Positions 1 to 6,673 are shown, numbered from the stretch's first letter. The stretch: 14,638 nucleotides of DNA from Desulfobulbaceae bacterium UBA2775 (GCA_002352445.1 DEIL01000302.1:5626-20263); one strand, 5' to 3'. A program made the numbers and translations. Notes: generated by a model not told the origin, from the letters alone.

Positions 1-137
1 ATCCCGGTTACATTACTTTCATGTCTTGTTGTGAAATTCATTTCATGGGTGTTAGTCAAATAGGTTGTTAGCAAAAACAACATTTATATCATTTATTACG
101 GAAATTGTTGCCAATTTTGTAAAAGCTTTAAATGTGT

Positions 138-263
138 GATGGCTAAGTAAAAAACTTCATATGTGAGGCGCGTAAATTTTCTATCATTACGGCGTACAAG
201 AGTACGTCGTAATGGTAGAAAATTTGTAGCAACGAAGCAGATGGAGAGTTTTTACGACGCCAT
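138..263. mobile_element. MITE-like palindromic repeat element, copy 1
   Basis: The left end reads GATGGCTAAGTAAAAA (138-153). The right end, on the opposite strand, reads ATGGCGTCGTAAAAA (263 back to 249). These are imperfect terminal inverted repeats that match the ends of the copy at 12410-12542. The interior carries a 24-bp hairpin, arms 174-197 and 202-225, with a 4-nt loop and two mismatches that would be G-U pairs in RNA. There is no coding capacity. It ends 6 bp before the stop of the permease gene on the minus strand, so its hairpin lies just downstream of that transcript and may stabilise or end it (inference). Flanks ATGTGT and AGGTGT could be a decayed target duplication, but this is weak. 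Confidence 0.75.
174..225. repeat. Long hairpin inside repeat copy 1
   Basis: This is a 24-bp inverted repeat, with arms beginning AAATTTTCTATCATTAC and ending GTAATGGTAGAAAATTT and an AAGA loop. Two positions differ between the arms, and each would be a G-U pair in a transcript. It has no T-run typical of an intrinsic terminator on the minus strand, although the stem ends in A/T-rich sequence. It is a structural core of the element rather than a separate gene feature. Confidence 0.8.
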
Positions 264-268
264 AGGTG

Positions 269-1507
269 TTATAGATGTCTCATGGTTTCCACCGGGCTGA
301 AACGTGCAGCCCGCAGGGCAGGGTAAAGGCCCACAAGCAGGCCCAGAACAAGTACAACACCATTTGCCGCGTACACATCCCATGCTGAAATCACAGGAAC
401 AATGATACGGTTAATTCCCCACACCTCAGTGCCTTCAGCAAAGACTGAAAGATCTATGCCTGAGCGCAAAAGAACTTTGATCAGAAAAAATGCAAATCCG
501 TTTGCCAGAAGTGAACCGAGGGCCAGAAGCAGCAGGATTTCAGTCATGACCATAACGATAATCCGGGTTGAACGCATGCCGAGCGCCCGCTGGAGTCCAA
601 ACTCCCGCATCCGTTCGTACACTGCCATCAGCATGGTATTTACCAGTCCGAAACCCATGGCTATAAATACAACCACAAACCAGATCAACATATAGCCGTC
701 AAACATTTCGAGATAGGCGCTGAGGGCCGGCAGCATCTGATGCCAGTCCTCGGCGAGAAATCCGCTGCCTTTGATTTTTTCATTGAGTCTGAAGACGAGC
801 CCGTCAAGATCCATGTTCCGGCTGTTATTTTTTTGTCCAGTGTTGATACTGATTTCGGTCACCCCGTCACTGACTCCAACCATTTTCTGCAGAGCAGGAA
901 GTGGTACAAAAACGTATACTTTTTCAGTCTGAGCAAGCTCTGTCCTGTATGTTCCCCTGATTCTAAAGGCCTTGGAGACATTTTCCAAATCGTGGTTCTG
1001 ACTCATGAGGACGACCTTCCTTCCCACTTTGACACCGATACGCTTAAGCAGTGCCTCACCTGCAATCAGTCCGTTCGATTCATCCACCGTGATCATTCTT
1101 CCCTGGTAAACGGGGTTGCCGATAAAAGAAACACCCGCTTCATCCTGCGGAACAATTCCGACAATGATAACACCAATATGTTCCCTGCTTGTACTCAACA
1201 TACCATCAATTTTGATGCGTCTTGCAATACGGCTGCCGGGGGGCAGGAGCGGTTCTATCTCTGAGATAAGCTGTTGCGGCAGGTCGATTCTTCTGGTGAT
1301 AGAGGGATCTACGCGATACTCCGGATCCTGAATGCGGATATGACCGACAAGGTTATCGATCGCATTGTCCACCATTCCCTCCATGGTACCGCGGCTGAGG
1401 GCGGAAAGGACGACCATACTGGCGATGCCGATCACAATAGCTGTCAAAATGATAAATGTGCGGCGTGGGTTACGCCAGAGATTTCGCCAGGCAACAGGGA
1501 TATCCAT
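269..1507 (-). CDS. ABC transporter permease, FtsX/MacB type (second of pair)
   Basis: This is a 412-aa inner-membrane permease with the layout of the LolC/LolE/MacB family: one N-terminal helix (about residues 18-37), a large periplasmic domain, and three C-terminal helices (about 271-295, 316-345 and 378-397). The N-terminal motif AWRNLWRNPRRT, the cytoplasmic coupling segment YERMREFGLQRALGM after the second helix, and the C-terminus PALRAARFSPVETMRHL are typical. The ATG at 1507 is preferred over an in-frame start at 1552 because CAGGAG lies 10 nt upstream and the upstream permease stops 22 bp before it. Such permeases move lipids or lipoproteins mechanically, driven by a cytoplasmic ATPase. 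No ATPase is in the window, and the gene to the left is unseen. The cargo is unknown. It is the last visible gene of the operon, with a repeat element 6 bp beyond its stop. Confidence 0.9.
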   Translation of the reverse strand: MDIPVAWRNLWRNPRRTFIILTAIVIGIASMVVLSALSRGTMEGMVDNAIDNLVGHIRIQDPEYRVDPSITRRIDLPQQLISEIEPLLPPGSRIARRIKIDGMLSTSREHIGVIIVGIVPQDEAGVSFIGNPVYQGRMITVDESNGLIAGEALLKRIGVKVGRKVVLMSQNHDLENVSKAFRIRGTYRTELAQTEKVYVFVPLPALQKMVGVSDGVTEISINTGQKNNSRNMDLDGLVFRLNEKIKGSGFLAEDWHQMLPALSAYLEMFDGYMLIWFVVVFIAMGFGLVNTMLMAVYERMREFGLQRALGMRSTRIIVMVMTEILLLLALGSLLANGFAFFLIKVLLRSGIDLSVFAEGTEVWGINRIIVPVISAWDVYAANGVVLVLGLLVGLYPALRAARFSPVETMRHL

Positions 1508-1529
1508 TCTCTTTTGTCTCCTGTTTTCT

Positions 1530-2753
1530 TCAGCAGGCACGCATTGCTTCAACCGGGCGCATGCGTGGAATTTTCATTGCAGGTACGAGTGCAGTTATAA
1601 AAGTGACAACAGCGATAATCACCGGTCCGATGGTGACTGATGCCAGTGACAGGTGAGGATAAAGTCGGTCTGCAATGCCGTACTGGGCCATGAGTTCACC
1701 GCTGTCCCCCATGCTGATACCGTAATGGGAAAAGATCAGAGTAACAGCAATACCGAGGATAGTTCCTGTTACAAGGCCGATAGAGGTCATTGCCATTGAT
1801 TCCAGCAGCATCAGTTTCACAAGCCTCATTGGTTTTGTACCGATTGACATCAGTACTCCAAATTCCCTGGTCCGTTCAAAAATTGCCATGAAAAAGGTAT
1901 TGAGGATGCTGAAAGCAACCACAATTACCAGGATAGCATACATGATGATTCCCCCGACCAGATCCAGCTTAATTGATTGCTTCAGGCCGGGACTCAGTTG
2001 ATCCCAGGTCAGCACTGCCAGCCCCGTGGCTTCAGGTGCCGGGCGAACCGCTGTGGCGATGCGGCCTGCATCAGCAAGATGATCCGCTATCATCACCAGA
2101 CGGTGTGCTCCACCCGCCATGCTGAAAACCGAATCGAAGTCTGACAAGGGGATCTGCATTGTTGTTCGGTCAAATTCATCAATTCCTGTCCGATATAGAC
2201 CGACAATTCTGATAATGGTTGCCGCCACCGAGCCGTCCCGACCCTGGCCGAGCAGGGTACACTCGTCACCAATATCTATTTGCAGACGTTTTGCGGCAAG
2301 AGATCCGATAACCGCAACTCCTGAGTCCTCATTGAGCAGGTATCTGCCACTTTTGATCTGGCCGGGGAGTGAGGAGATACCGGTTTCATTATCAGGGATG
2401 ACACCGGTTATCATAATCCCCCTGCTTCTCTCAGGTCCTGCTGCGAGAGCGAAAGTTTCCGAGCGGATACTAGCGTCTTCAACACCAGCAAGTCTCGTTA
2501 CCATTGCCAGTAAACGGTTCGGGTTCTCAATTACTTTGCGAATGTTGGGCCTGTCCTGGTAGCCTTGAGCCTGAATCTGGAGATGTCCGGTGCTGAGGCG
2601 GACCGAGGAATCGATCATATCGTCATAGGCACCAAATTGAAAAGAGAGCATAAATACCAGCAGGGACGTGGCAAAAACGATTGCCAGTATAGTCAGGACA
2701 GAGCGCCTGGTGTTGCGCCAGATATTGCGCCAGGCCAGCAGGAAATCTCCCAC
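1530..2753 (-). CDS. ABC transporter permease, FtsX/MacB type (first of pair)
   Basis: This is a 407-aa paralogue of the following permease with the same topology: a helix near the N-terminus after AWRNIWRNTRRS, a periplasmic MacB-like domain, then three helices and the C-terminus PAMKIPRMRPVEAMRAC. The segment ERTREFGVLMSIG after the second helix is the family's coupling region, expected to touch the ATPase. Start choice: a TTG at 2759 overlaps the stop of the preceding gene, but AGGAGG lies only 2 nt from it. The same AGGAGG is 8 nt from a GTG at 2753, so GTG is the likelier start. Either way translation is probably coupled to the LolA-like gene upstream. Two distinct permeases side by side suggest a heterodimer like LolC/LolE (inference). 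The two are clearly related but well diverged, so this is not a recent duplication. Confidence 0.9.
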   Translation of the reverse strand: MGDFLLAWRNIWRNTRRSVLTILAIVFATSLLVFMLSFQFGAYDDMIDSSVRLSTGHLQIQAQGYQDRPNIRKVIENPNRLLAMVTRLAGVEDASIRSETFALAAGPERSRGIMITGVIPDNETGISSLPGQIKSGRYLLNEDSGVAVIGSLAAKRLQIDIGDECTLLGQGRDGSVAATIIRIVGLYRTGIDEFDRTTMQIPLSDFDSVFSMAGGAHRLVMIADHLADAGRIATAVRPAPEATGLAVLTWDQLSPGLKQSIKLDLVGGIIMYAILVIVVAFSILNTFFMAIFERTREFGVLMSIGTKPMRLVKLMLLESMAMTSIGLVTGTILGIAVTLIFSHYGISMGDSGELMAQYGIADRLYPHLSLASVTIGPVIIAVVTFITALVPAMKIPRMRPVEAMRAC

Positions 2754-2755
2754 GA

Positions 2756-3538
2756 TCAACGCCTCCTGTTTTTCAGGCTGGCAAGGGTAAACAAGCGGTC
2801 TTCAAGATCGTCACCGAAGCTGAGTTCCAGGTATTCCAGTCTGGTGTAACGATCTTTTTCATCTATCCTCTGCATGGTCCATATACGTGGAAACAGCCGC
2901 CCGCCGAGTTGTTGGATGTCTTCAGCACGCATCTCTTTGACCATGATCATATCTTCATCATAGAAAGACTGTTTGAGGAGAATTCCGTCCTCACGTATGA
3001 CAAGGTCCTGTTTTCCCCAGACAACGGGGGCGTCTTCCCGGGCAAGTGCCTCGATGGAATATATTGTCAAACCGGCAACAACCTTTTTCCCTTTAACCGT
3101 ATGGGTATAATCATCGAGCATACTGTCCGATTTAGCCAGGTCATCATTGGAAAAGTCGGAGCCCATCCATGACTGACTCATCATTGATGGAGGCAACTTG
3201 ATAACCCGGTTGATTTTCGGGTTATAGCTCCACATCTCCCTGCCCTTTTTTAAGCTTCCGTTACCGGCATCTTTGGCTGGTTTTTCAACAAAAAAAAGAG
3301 CATTCTGCCTTCCTTTGGTCCAACCTCGCATAACTACTGTTCTTTCAAAGTCGGGACGATGGATGGTCATTGCAAAACGGGCAACGGAACTCATGCCGCG
3401 CCAGTAATCGAAGGCTTTTTCTACAATAGCACGGCCGTTATTATCAAGATCTGTTGCTGCATGTGCCGTATAAGGATGAAAACTGAAAATTCCGGCAATC
3501 AAGGCATAAAACACAGCTTTTTTCATATGGCTCAACAT
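2756..3538 (-). CDS. LolA-like outer-membrane lipoprotein-sorting family protein (COG2834 type)
   Basis: This 260-aa exported protein has a signal peptide (MKKAVF..., cleavage near TAHA-AT at about residue 27) and a LolA/LppX-like fold signature. The diagnostic stretch is at residues 102-134: MWSYNPKINRVIKLPP, then MSQSWMGSDFSNDDLA. This is the hallmark of proteins annotated as outer membrane lipoprotein-sorting protein. It should act in the periplasm, carrying a lipid or lipidated cargo between the membranes. It is longer than classical LolA (about 180-200 aa mature) and belongs to the subgroup that travels with FtsX-type permease pairs. The ATG at 3538 has GGGG 9 nt upstream; an internal ATG at 3526 (MKKAV) would give a tidier signal peptide but lacks a ribosome site. 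It is first in an operon with two permeases. True cargo is unknown and it is unlikely to be the housekeeping LolA. Confidence 0.85.
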   Translation of the reverse strand: MLSHMKKAVFYALIAGIFSFHPYTAHAATDLDNNGRAIVEKAFDYWRGMSSVARFAMTIHRPDFERTVVMRGWTKGRQNALFFVEKPAKDAGNGSLKKGREMWSYNPKINRVIKLPPSMMSQSWMGSDFSNDDLAKSDSMLDDYTHTVKGKKVVAGLTIYSIEALAREDAPVVWGKQDLVIREDGILLKQSFYDEDMIMVKEMRAEDIQQLGGRLFPRIWTMQRIDEKDRYTRLEYLELSFGDDLEDRLFTLASLKNRRR

Positions 3539-3589
3539 TGACGTTTTCCCCGCATAGCGATATGATATTGGAACGTAAAAGGTAGCCTT

Positions 3590-3618
3590 AATCTACACTA
3601 TTTAAATGGTTTACGCAA
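3590..3618 (-). promoter_or_regulatory. Candidate sigma70 promoter for the LolA-like/permease operon
   Basis: Reading the minus strand, TTGCGT (3618-3613) and TAGATT (3595-3590) are 17 nt apart, about 50 nt upstream of the first gene. The matches are only 3/6 and 4/6, so this rests mainly on spacing and position. Confidence 0.3.
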
Positions 3619-3656
3619 AATTTCCACTTGTCGTTTAAAAGATCTGTGATGTCACG

Positions 3657-3691
3657 AAGGTGCTATCACCTGTCTTTAGTGATAGCACCTT
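3657..3691. repeat. Perfect 13-bp hairpin between operons
   Basis: Arms AAGGTGCTATCAC (3657-3669) and GTGATAGCACCTT (3679-3691) are perfect complements around a 9-nt loop. It lies about 90 bp beyond the cyuA stop on the minus strand. No T-run follows on either strand, so it is not a classic intrinsic terminator. It could be a mRNA 3' end stabiliser, a termination aid, or a repeat remnant. The rest of 3539-3782 shows no gene. Confidence 0.6.
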
Positions 3692-3782
3692 TATATGATA
3701 GTTAGCCTATATAGCTTTTAACAGCGAAGCGGTGTCAGGTGCAAGCAGAGAGGATGGAGGAAAAGATGTGGGAGAATTGGAA

Positions 3783-5105
3783 CTATTTTTCTTTTGAGGC
3801 CAGCTGTTTTTCCAGCATTATCTTCAGGATGGTTTTATCTGTCTCGACCATACCATCATGACTGAGTTCACCCATATTTTGAATAGTTTTCTGGGTGGAA
3901 TAGCCGATGATACCGTCGGTATCCTGGACATTTATCCCCTGGAGGGAAAAGAGTGCGGCCTGTACTGCTGCACCCGCCGCAGTATTGAGTTTGATTGCAC
4001 AGCCGGCCTTGGCTCCGTCGCATATGACGCCAGCCAGATCATGCATGATGTTTTTGATCGCTCCTTCCATATGGCCTACATCTCCGCCAATCAGATAGGT
4101 GATACCTGCGGTAGCACCCGCTCCTGCAGCAACAGAGCAACCGCAGACTGCAGATAACCTGCCCGTGTGAGCCTTCACATAGGCAGTAATAATGTGGCTG
4201 AGGCCTATGGCCCTGAGGATGGTCTCCCGGTCATGATCGACAAAATCCTTCACCGCCCAGATAGGCAGGATGGCGGTGAGGCCATGATTACCACTCCCTG
4301 CAGAACTCATTGCCGGCAGGTTGACGCCTCCCATACGTGCATCTGCCGCCGCCGAGGTCAGTCTTTTTGCCGAGGTGGCCATGTCTTTTGTCAGGAGTTT
4401 CTGTTTCAGGAGACGGTCAATTGCTTTACCTATCCCCAGTCCGGTACCGTATTTCAGGCCATGCTCCGCCAGGGCGAGATTGTGGGTTACCCCCTCTTCG
4501 AGAAAGTTAAGGTCATCTTCATCCAGATCGCCGGTCAGTTCTAAAATTTCCGCAAGAGTAAGTTCTCTTAACCAGGTTTCAAGTTCCGCCAGTGGATGTT
4601 GTCCACCTTTTTTCCTCGCTTTTGAGAGAAGTGGAGAATCCTGTACTTCTTTTCCATTTAATTTAAGACTGATTATATTGCTGTGGAGATCGACAATGAG
4701 TGATTCAGCGATGTTTTCTCCCGCTGTTATTTTTGTCTGAACATAGAGGCCCTTCTCTTCGCGAAGATGTACAGTAACACTGTTCGCCTTGAGAAGCTGT
4801 GAGGCTTTTTTTATTGTATCGTCATCAAGACTTGCAAGTACTTCAAGTCCACGGTCAGGATCTCCTCCACAGGCTCCAAGTGCCGCCGCAGTATCAAGGC
4901 CCTGCATATCACCACTCCCTGGAATTGTGACAGCCATACCGTTTTTATAGATATTCGGGTCAATCCAGATCTCGATGGTGTCAAACTCTTTTTCAGGAAG
5001 GAGTGATGCGGCAGCGGCAGCACCAAGTGCAATTGCAACGGGTTCCGTGCATCCAAGAGCGAGAGTGACCTCCATATCCAGGATATCTTTAACCGTGAAC
5101 TTCAT
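3783..5105 (-). CDS. cyuA: L-cysteine desulfidase (CyuA/CdsB, UPF0597 family)
   Basis: This 440-aa cytoplasmic iron-sulfur enzyme is predicted to convert L-cysteine to 2-aminoacrylate plus sulfide, the first product ending as pyruvate and ammonia. The family signature LGCTEPVAIALGAA begins at residue 17, giving Cys19, the counterpart of the proposed catalytic cysteine. Further cysteines at 321 and 323 (AVCGCSVAAGAG) and at 362 and 369 (ICDGAKAGCAIK) match the positions that hold the [4Fe-4S] cluster in CdsB-type enzymes. Length is normal for the family. The start ATG has GGAG 9 nt upstream. It follows ridA by 31 bp in the same direction. Older annotation calls the family serine dehydratase alpha-like, and serine as an additional substrate cannot be excluded. 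The oxygen-sensitive cluster fits an anaerobic host. Confidence 0.92.
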   Translation of the reverse strand: MKFTVKDILDMEVTLALGCTEPVAIALGAAAAASLLPEKEFDTIEIWIDPNIYKNGMAVTIPGSGDMQGLDTAAALGACGGDPDRGLEVLASLDDDTIKKASQLLKANSVTVHLREEKGLYVQTKITAGENIAESLIVDLHSNIISLKLNGKEVQDSPLLSKARKKGGQHPLAELETWLRELTLAEILELTGDLDEDDLNFLEEGVTHNLALAEHGLKYGTGLGIGKAIDRLLKQKLLTKDMATSAKRLTSAAADARMGGVNLPAMSSAGSGNHGLTAILPIWAVKDFVDHDRETILRAIGLSHIITAYVKAHTGRLSAVCGCSVAAGAGATAGITYLIGGDVGHMEGAIKNIMHDLAGVICDGAKAGCAIKLNTAAGAAVQAALFSLQGINVQDTDGIIGYSTQKTIQNMGELSHDGMVETDKTILKIMLEKQLASKEK

Positions 5106-5136
5106 AGAATTATTCTCCGTATTACGCAGGTTTGTT

Positions 5137-5517
5137 TTAAATGCTCAGAATAAATTCTATCTCAATATTGGATCCAAGTGGTAAAGCAGCGACCTGTACA
5201 GTTGAGCGGGCAGGCGGTGCTTCCGGAAAGTGCTCGCCGTAGGCTGTATTTACTGTTTGAAAGTCCGCCAGATCCGTTAAAAAGATGGTGGTTTTTACAA
5301 CATGGGTGAGATCAGTACCAGCTTCCCTGGCGATCTCTGCTGCATTGTTAAGGATCTGATGAGTTTTTGTATCAACAGCTCCTTCAATCATTTTTCCGTC
5401 TGCCGGATTTATAGGTAGCTGGCCGGAGATGAAGAGAAGATTGCCAGCACTAATTGCCTGAGAATAGGGGCCAATTGCCCCGGGTGCTTTATCTGTGGAA
5501 ATAACTTTTTGTGTCAT
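5137..5517 (-). CDS. ridA: RidA family 2-iminobutanoate/2-iminopropanoate deaminase
   Basis: This is a 126-aa RidA/YjgF/YER057c/UK114 protein, a trimeric cytosolic enzyme that hydrolyses reactive enamines and imines, notably 2-aminoacrylate, to ketoacids and ammonia. Visible motifs are APGAIGPYSQAI near the N-terminus, FISGQLPI, and PPARSTVQVAALP, which holds the conserved Arg that grips the substrate carboxylate. The C-terminus IEIEFI holds the conserved Glu. The start at 5517 (MTQKVIS) is chosen over 5562 because GGGAGG sits about 6 nt upstream and homologues begin there. It is first in an operon with the cysteine desulfidase, whose product is exactly RidA's best-known substrate. The functional link is inference from family knowledge and gene order. 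Confidence 0.95.
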   Translation of the reverse strand: MTQKVISTDKAPGAIGPYSQAISAGNLLFISGQLPINPADGKMIEGAVDTKTHQILNNAAEIAREAGTDLTHVVKTTIFLTDLADFQTVNTAYGEHFPEAPPARSTVQVAALPLGSNIEIEFILSI

Positions 5518-5566
5518 GTTTTCCTCCCTGTGTCGTAGTTTGAAAGTTTTGTGATTATGCACCGTA

Positions 5567-5596
5567 CATAGTGGTTACTGATTTGGAATGTGTCAA
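5567..5596 (-). promoter_or_regulatory. Candidate promoter for ridA-cyuA
   Basis: On the minus strand a perfect TTGACA (5596-5591) is followed after 17-18 nt by CACTAT/ACTATG (around 5573-5567), a poor -10. It is about 50 nt upstream of the ridA start. Confidence 0.35.
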
Positions 5597-5625
5597 TCAG
5601 TGTTTGTCAGTATTGGCGCATTTAT

Positions 5626-5668
5626 ATGAGAAATTAAAAGCTTCATACGTGAGGCGAAAATTTTTTCT
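5626..5668. mobile_element. Decayed left-end fragment of the MITE-like element (copy 2)
   Basis: The stretch CTTCATACGTGAGGCG at 5641-5656 matches CTTCATATGTGAGGCG at 155-170 with one difference. The A-rich run before it and the AAATTTT run plus TCTA after it also line up with copy 1. No right end or hairpin is visible, so this looks like a truncated relic. It lies in the 315-bp gap between divergent ridA and the small membrane protein (5518-5832). That gap otherwise holds the two candidate promoters and a dyad. Confidence 0.65.
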
Positions 5669-5698
5669 ACACACCTGCTCCACGTGCGGTTCCTTCTC

Positions 5699-5727
5699 TT
5701 GACAATATAAAACTGAATCAATACTGT
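5699..5727 (+). promoter_or_regulatory. Candidate promoter for the small membrane protein
   Basis: A perfect TTGACA (5699-5704), a 17-nt spacer and TACTGT (5722-5727, 3/6) are followed by about 105 nt of leader before the ATG. The -10 lies inside the left arm and spacer of an inverted repeat at 5716-5741, as expected if a dimeric repressor acts there. Confidence 0.4.
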
Positions 5728-5746
5728 AACCGGTATTGATTATCAA
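5716..5746. promoter_or_regulatory. Dyad operator candidate overlapping the -10 region
   Basis: AATCAATAC (5716-5724) and GTATTGATT (5733-5741) form a perfect 9-bp inverted repeat with an 8-nt spacer. A second dyad, TTGAT-T-ATCAA (5736-5746), overlaps its right arm. The arrangement resembles a binding site for a dimeric regulator. No regulator gene is adjacent, so the protein is unknown. Confidence 0.45.
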
Positions 5747-5832
5747 TGAAGGGGTATGTCAAATAAACCGCACTCTTTTTTATTTAATCACCGCCGGGTT
5801 CAGTAACAGTAAATTATGGAGCATGCCAAAAC

Positions 5833-6195
5833 ATGGAAAAACACATTCGTATCGTCAGCTGGATTTTTATTGCATTGGGTATAGTTTATTTGCTGGCAAC
5901 AGCCTTTATCGGCGTAATGGGTTTGATGGCAGTGACAAATGAAATCCAGACAGAAGACGTTGCTCTTCTGCCGGCCGGGCTGACCGGGGTGATGATTCTA
6001 TTTCCTCTTGCCCTGCTCGGTATTCTCCACATATTTACCGGTCGCGGGTTTCAGGCAGGAAAGGGATGGGCCAGAATTGCCTTGTGGATTCTGGCAATTA
6101 TGAACCTGGGGAATGTCCCTCTGGGAACAGCAATTGGTGTTTACGCTATCTGGGTGCTGGTCAAGACTCGTGAGGATGTGAGGGCAGCCACTTAG
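5833..6195 (+). CDS. Small four-helix membrane protein, unknown function
   Basis: This 120-aa protein is almost entirely hydrophobic. Four likely membrane helices lie at about residues 7-33, 46-68, 78-92 and 95-110, with short polar links (VTNEIQTEDV, TGRGFQAGKGWAR) and a charged C-terminal tail. The RGFQAGKGWAR segment between helices 2 and 3 resembles a link in many small uncharacterised inner-membrane proteins where a Gly-Lys-x-W-A-R turn precedes a helix. I do not recognise a named family. GGAG lies 11 nt upstream of the ATG. It is 82 bp ahead of the lipoprotein gene in the same direction, so the two may be co-transcribed. Hydrophobic pattern and good codon structure argue that it is real. 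Confidence 0.75.
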   Translation: MEKHIRIVSWIFIALGIVYLLATAFIGVMGLMAVTNEIQTEDVALLPAGLTGVMILFPLALLGILHIFTGRGFQAGKGWARIALWILAIMNLGNVPLGTAIGVYAIWVLVKTREDVRAAT

Positions 6196-6277
6196 AATCA
6201 ATATTGCTTTTGTCAATGTCAATTCTGACGGCAGGATTGTGAGCAAAGGGCAGATTTCAACTTAATGAGGTGTGAAA

Positions 6278-6544
6278 ATGGTTAAAAAATTGTTTGTGGT
6301 GGCAGTTGGCATGATGCTGATGGGTATGGTGGGTTGCAGTCAGGACGAACGGGAAGCTGCAACGGATAAAGCAAAAGAATCTATGGACAAGGCGGTGGAA
6401 GTGACAAAAGAGGCAGCCGGTGATGTCGTCGATGCTAGTAAAGAGGCTGCACATAAGGCAGAGGAAGCAACTAAAGACATGGCACATGATGCTGCAGAGG
6501 CAACAGAGAAAGCAGCTGGAGATGCCAAAAAGGCAATGGAGTAA
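6278..6544 (+). CDS. Small alanine-rich lipoprotein with LEA-like amphipathic repeats
   Basis: This 88-aa lipoprotein has a basic N-terminus (MVKKL), a hydrophobic stretch and a lipobox-like end MVGC at residues 17-20. Ser follows the cysteine, which favours outer-membrane placement. The mature part is a single charged amphipathic helix made of loose 11-residue units such as KEAAGDVVDAS, KEAAHKAEEAT and KDMAHDAAEAT. This pattern is like group-3 LEA proteins or apolipoprotein-type helices. The ATG at 6278 is preferred to a GTG at 6272 because AGGTG sits 6 nt upstream. Such proteins are often envelope stress or desiccation-type protectants, or Lpp-like spacers; the role here is not determinable from sequence. 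The -3 lipobox residue is Met rather than Leu. Confidence 0.8.
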   Translation: MVKKLFVVAVGMMLMGMVGCSQDEREAATDKAKESMDKAVEVTKEAAGDVVDASKEAAHKAEEATKDMAHDAAEATEKAAGDAKKAME

Positions 6545-6558
6545 TTCCGATTAATTAT

Positions 6559-6572
6559 CCTCCCCCAGGAGG
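6559..6572. promoter_or_regulatory. Short GC-rich hairpin covering a ribosome-binding site
   Basis: CCTCC (6559-6563) and GGAGG (6568-6572) pair around a 4-nt loop just after the lipoprotein stop. The right arm is also an ideal AGGAGG ribosome site for a 30-codon ORF at 6581. It could be a weak terminator (only TTT follows) or a sequestering hairpin. Confidence 0.35.
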
Positions 6573-6580
6573 TTTATACA

Positions 6581-6673
6581 ATGAAATACAGTTGCTGTTT
6601 TTGTCTCTCCTGGGTGTCTCTTCTGCTCAACAGTTCTGTAAAAACACTCAAAATAAAACTGGAAGTTCCCTAA
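6581..6673 (+). CDS. Possible 30-aa peptide ORF or frameshifted signal-peptide remnant
   Basis: The ATG has a perfect AGGAGG 8 nt upstream. The ORF encodes MKYSCCFCLSWVSLLL and then a polar tail of 14 residues. The cysteines and hydrophobic core could suit a tiny membrane peptide. However, from 6592 another frame reads LLFLSLLGVSSAQQ, which looks like a normal signal peptide with an SSA cleavage site. A one-base shift after MKYS would fuse them, so this may be the broken start of a lost exported protein. No downstream domain is recognisable in either frame. Evidence for expression is only the ribosome site. Confidence 0.3.
   Translation: MKYSCCFCLSWVSLLLNSSVKTLKIKLEVP

Noticed and set aside
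64..81. GTTGTT-AACAAC hairpin near the left edge as a terminator
   Set aside because: The stem is only six A/T-rich pairs with no T-run and no gene of known orientation to its left.
740..1264. 174-codon plus-strand ORF across the second permease
   Set aside because: It is the antisense shadow of a clear FtsX-type permease with family motifs at both ends; the plus-strand product has no recognisable pattern and no ribosome site.
3690..3770. A fifth copy of the MITE-like element beside the hairpin at 3657-3691
   Set aside because: Short blocks (GCGAAGC, GATGGAG) resemble copy 1's right half, but there are no GATGG/GTAAAAA ends and the alignment needs large gaps.
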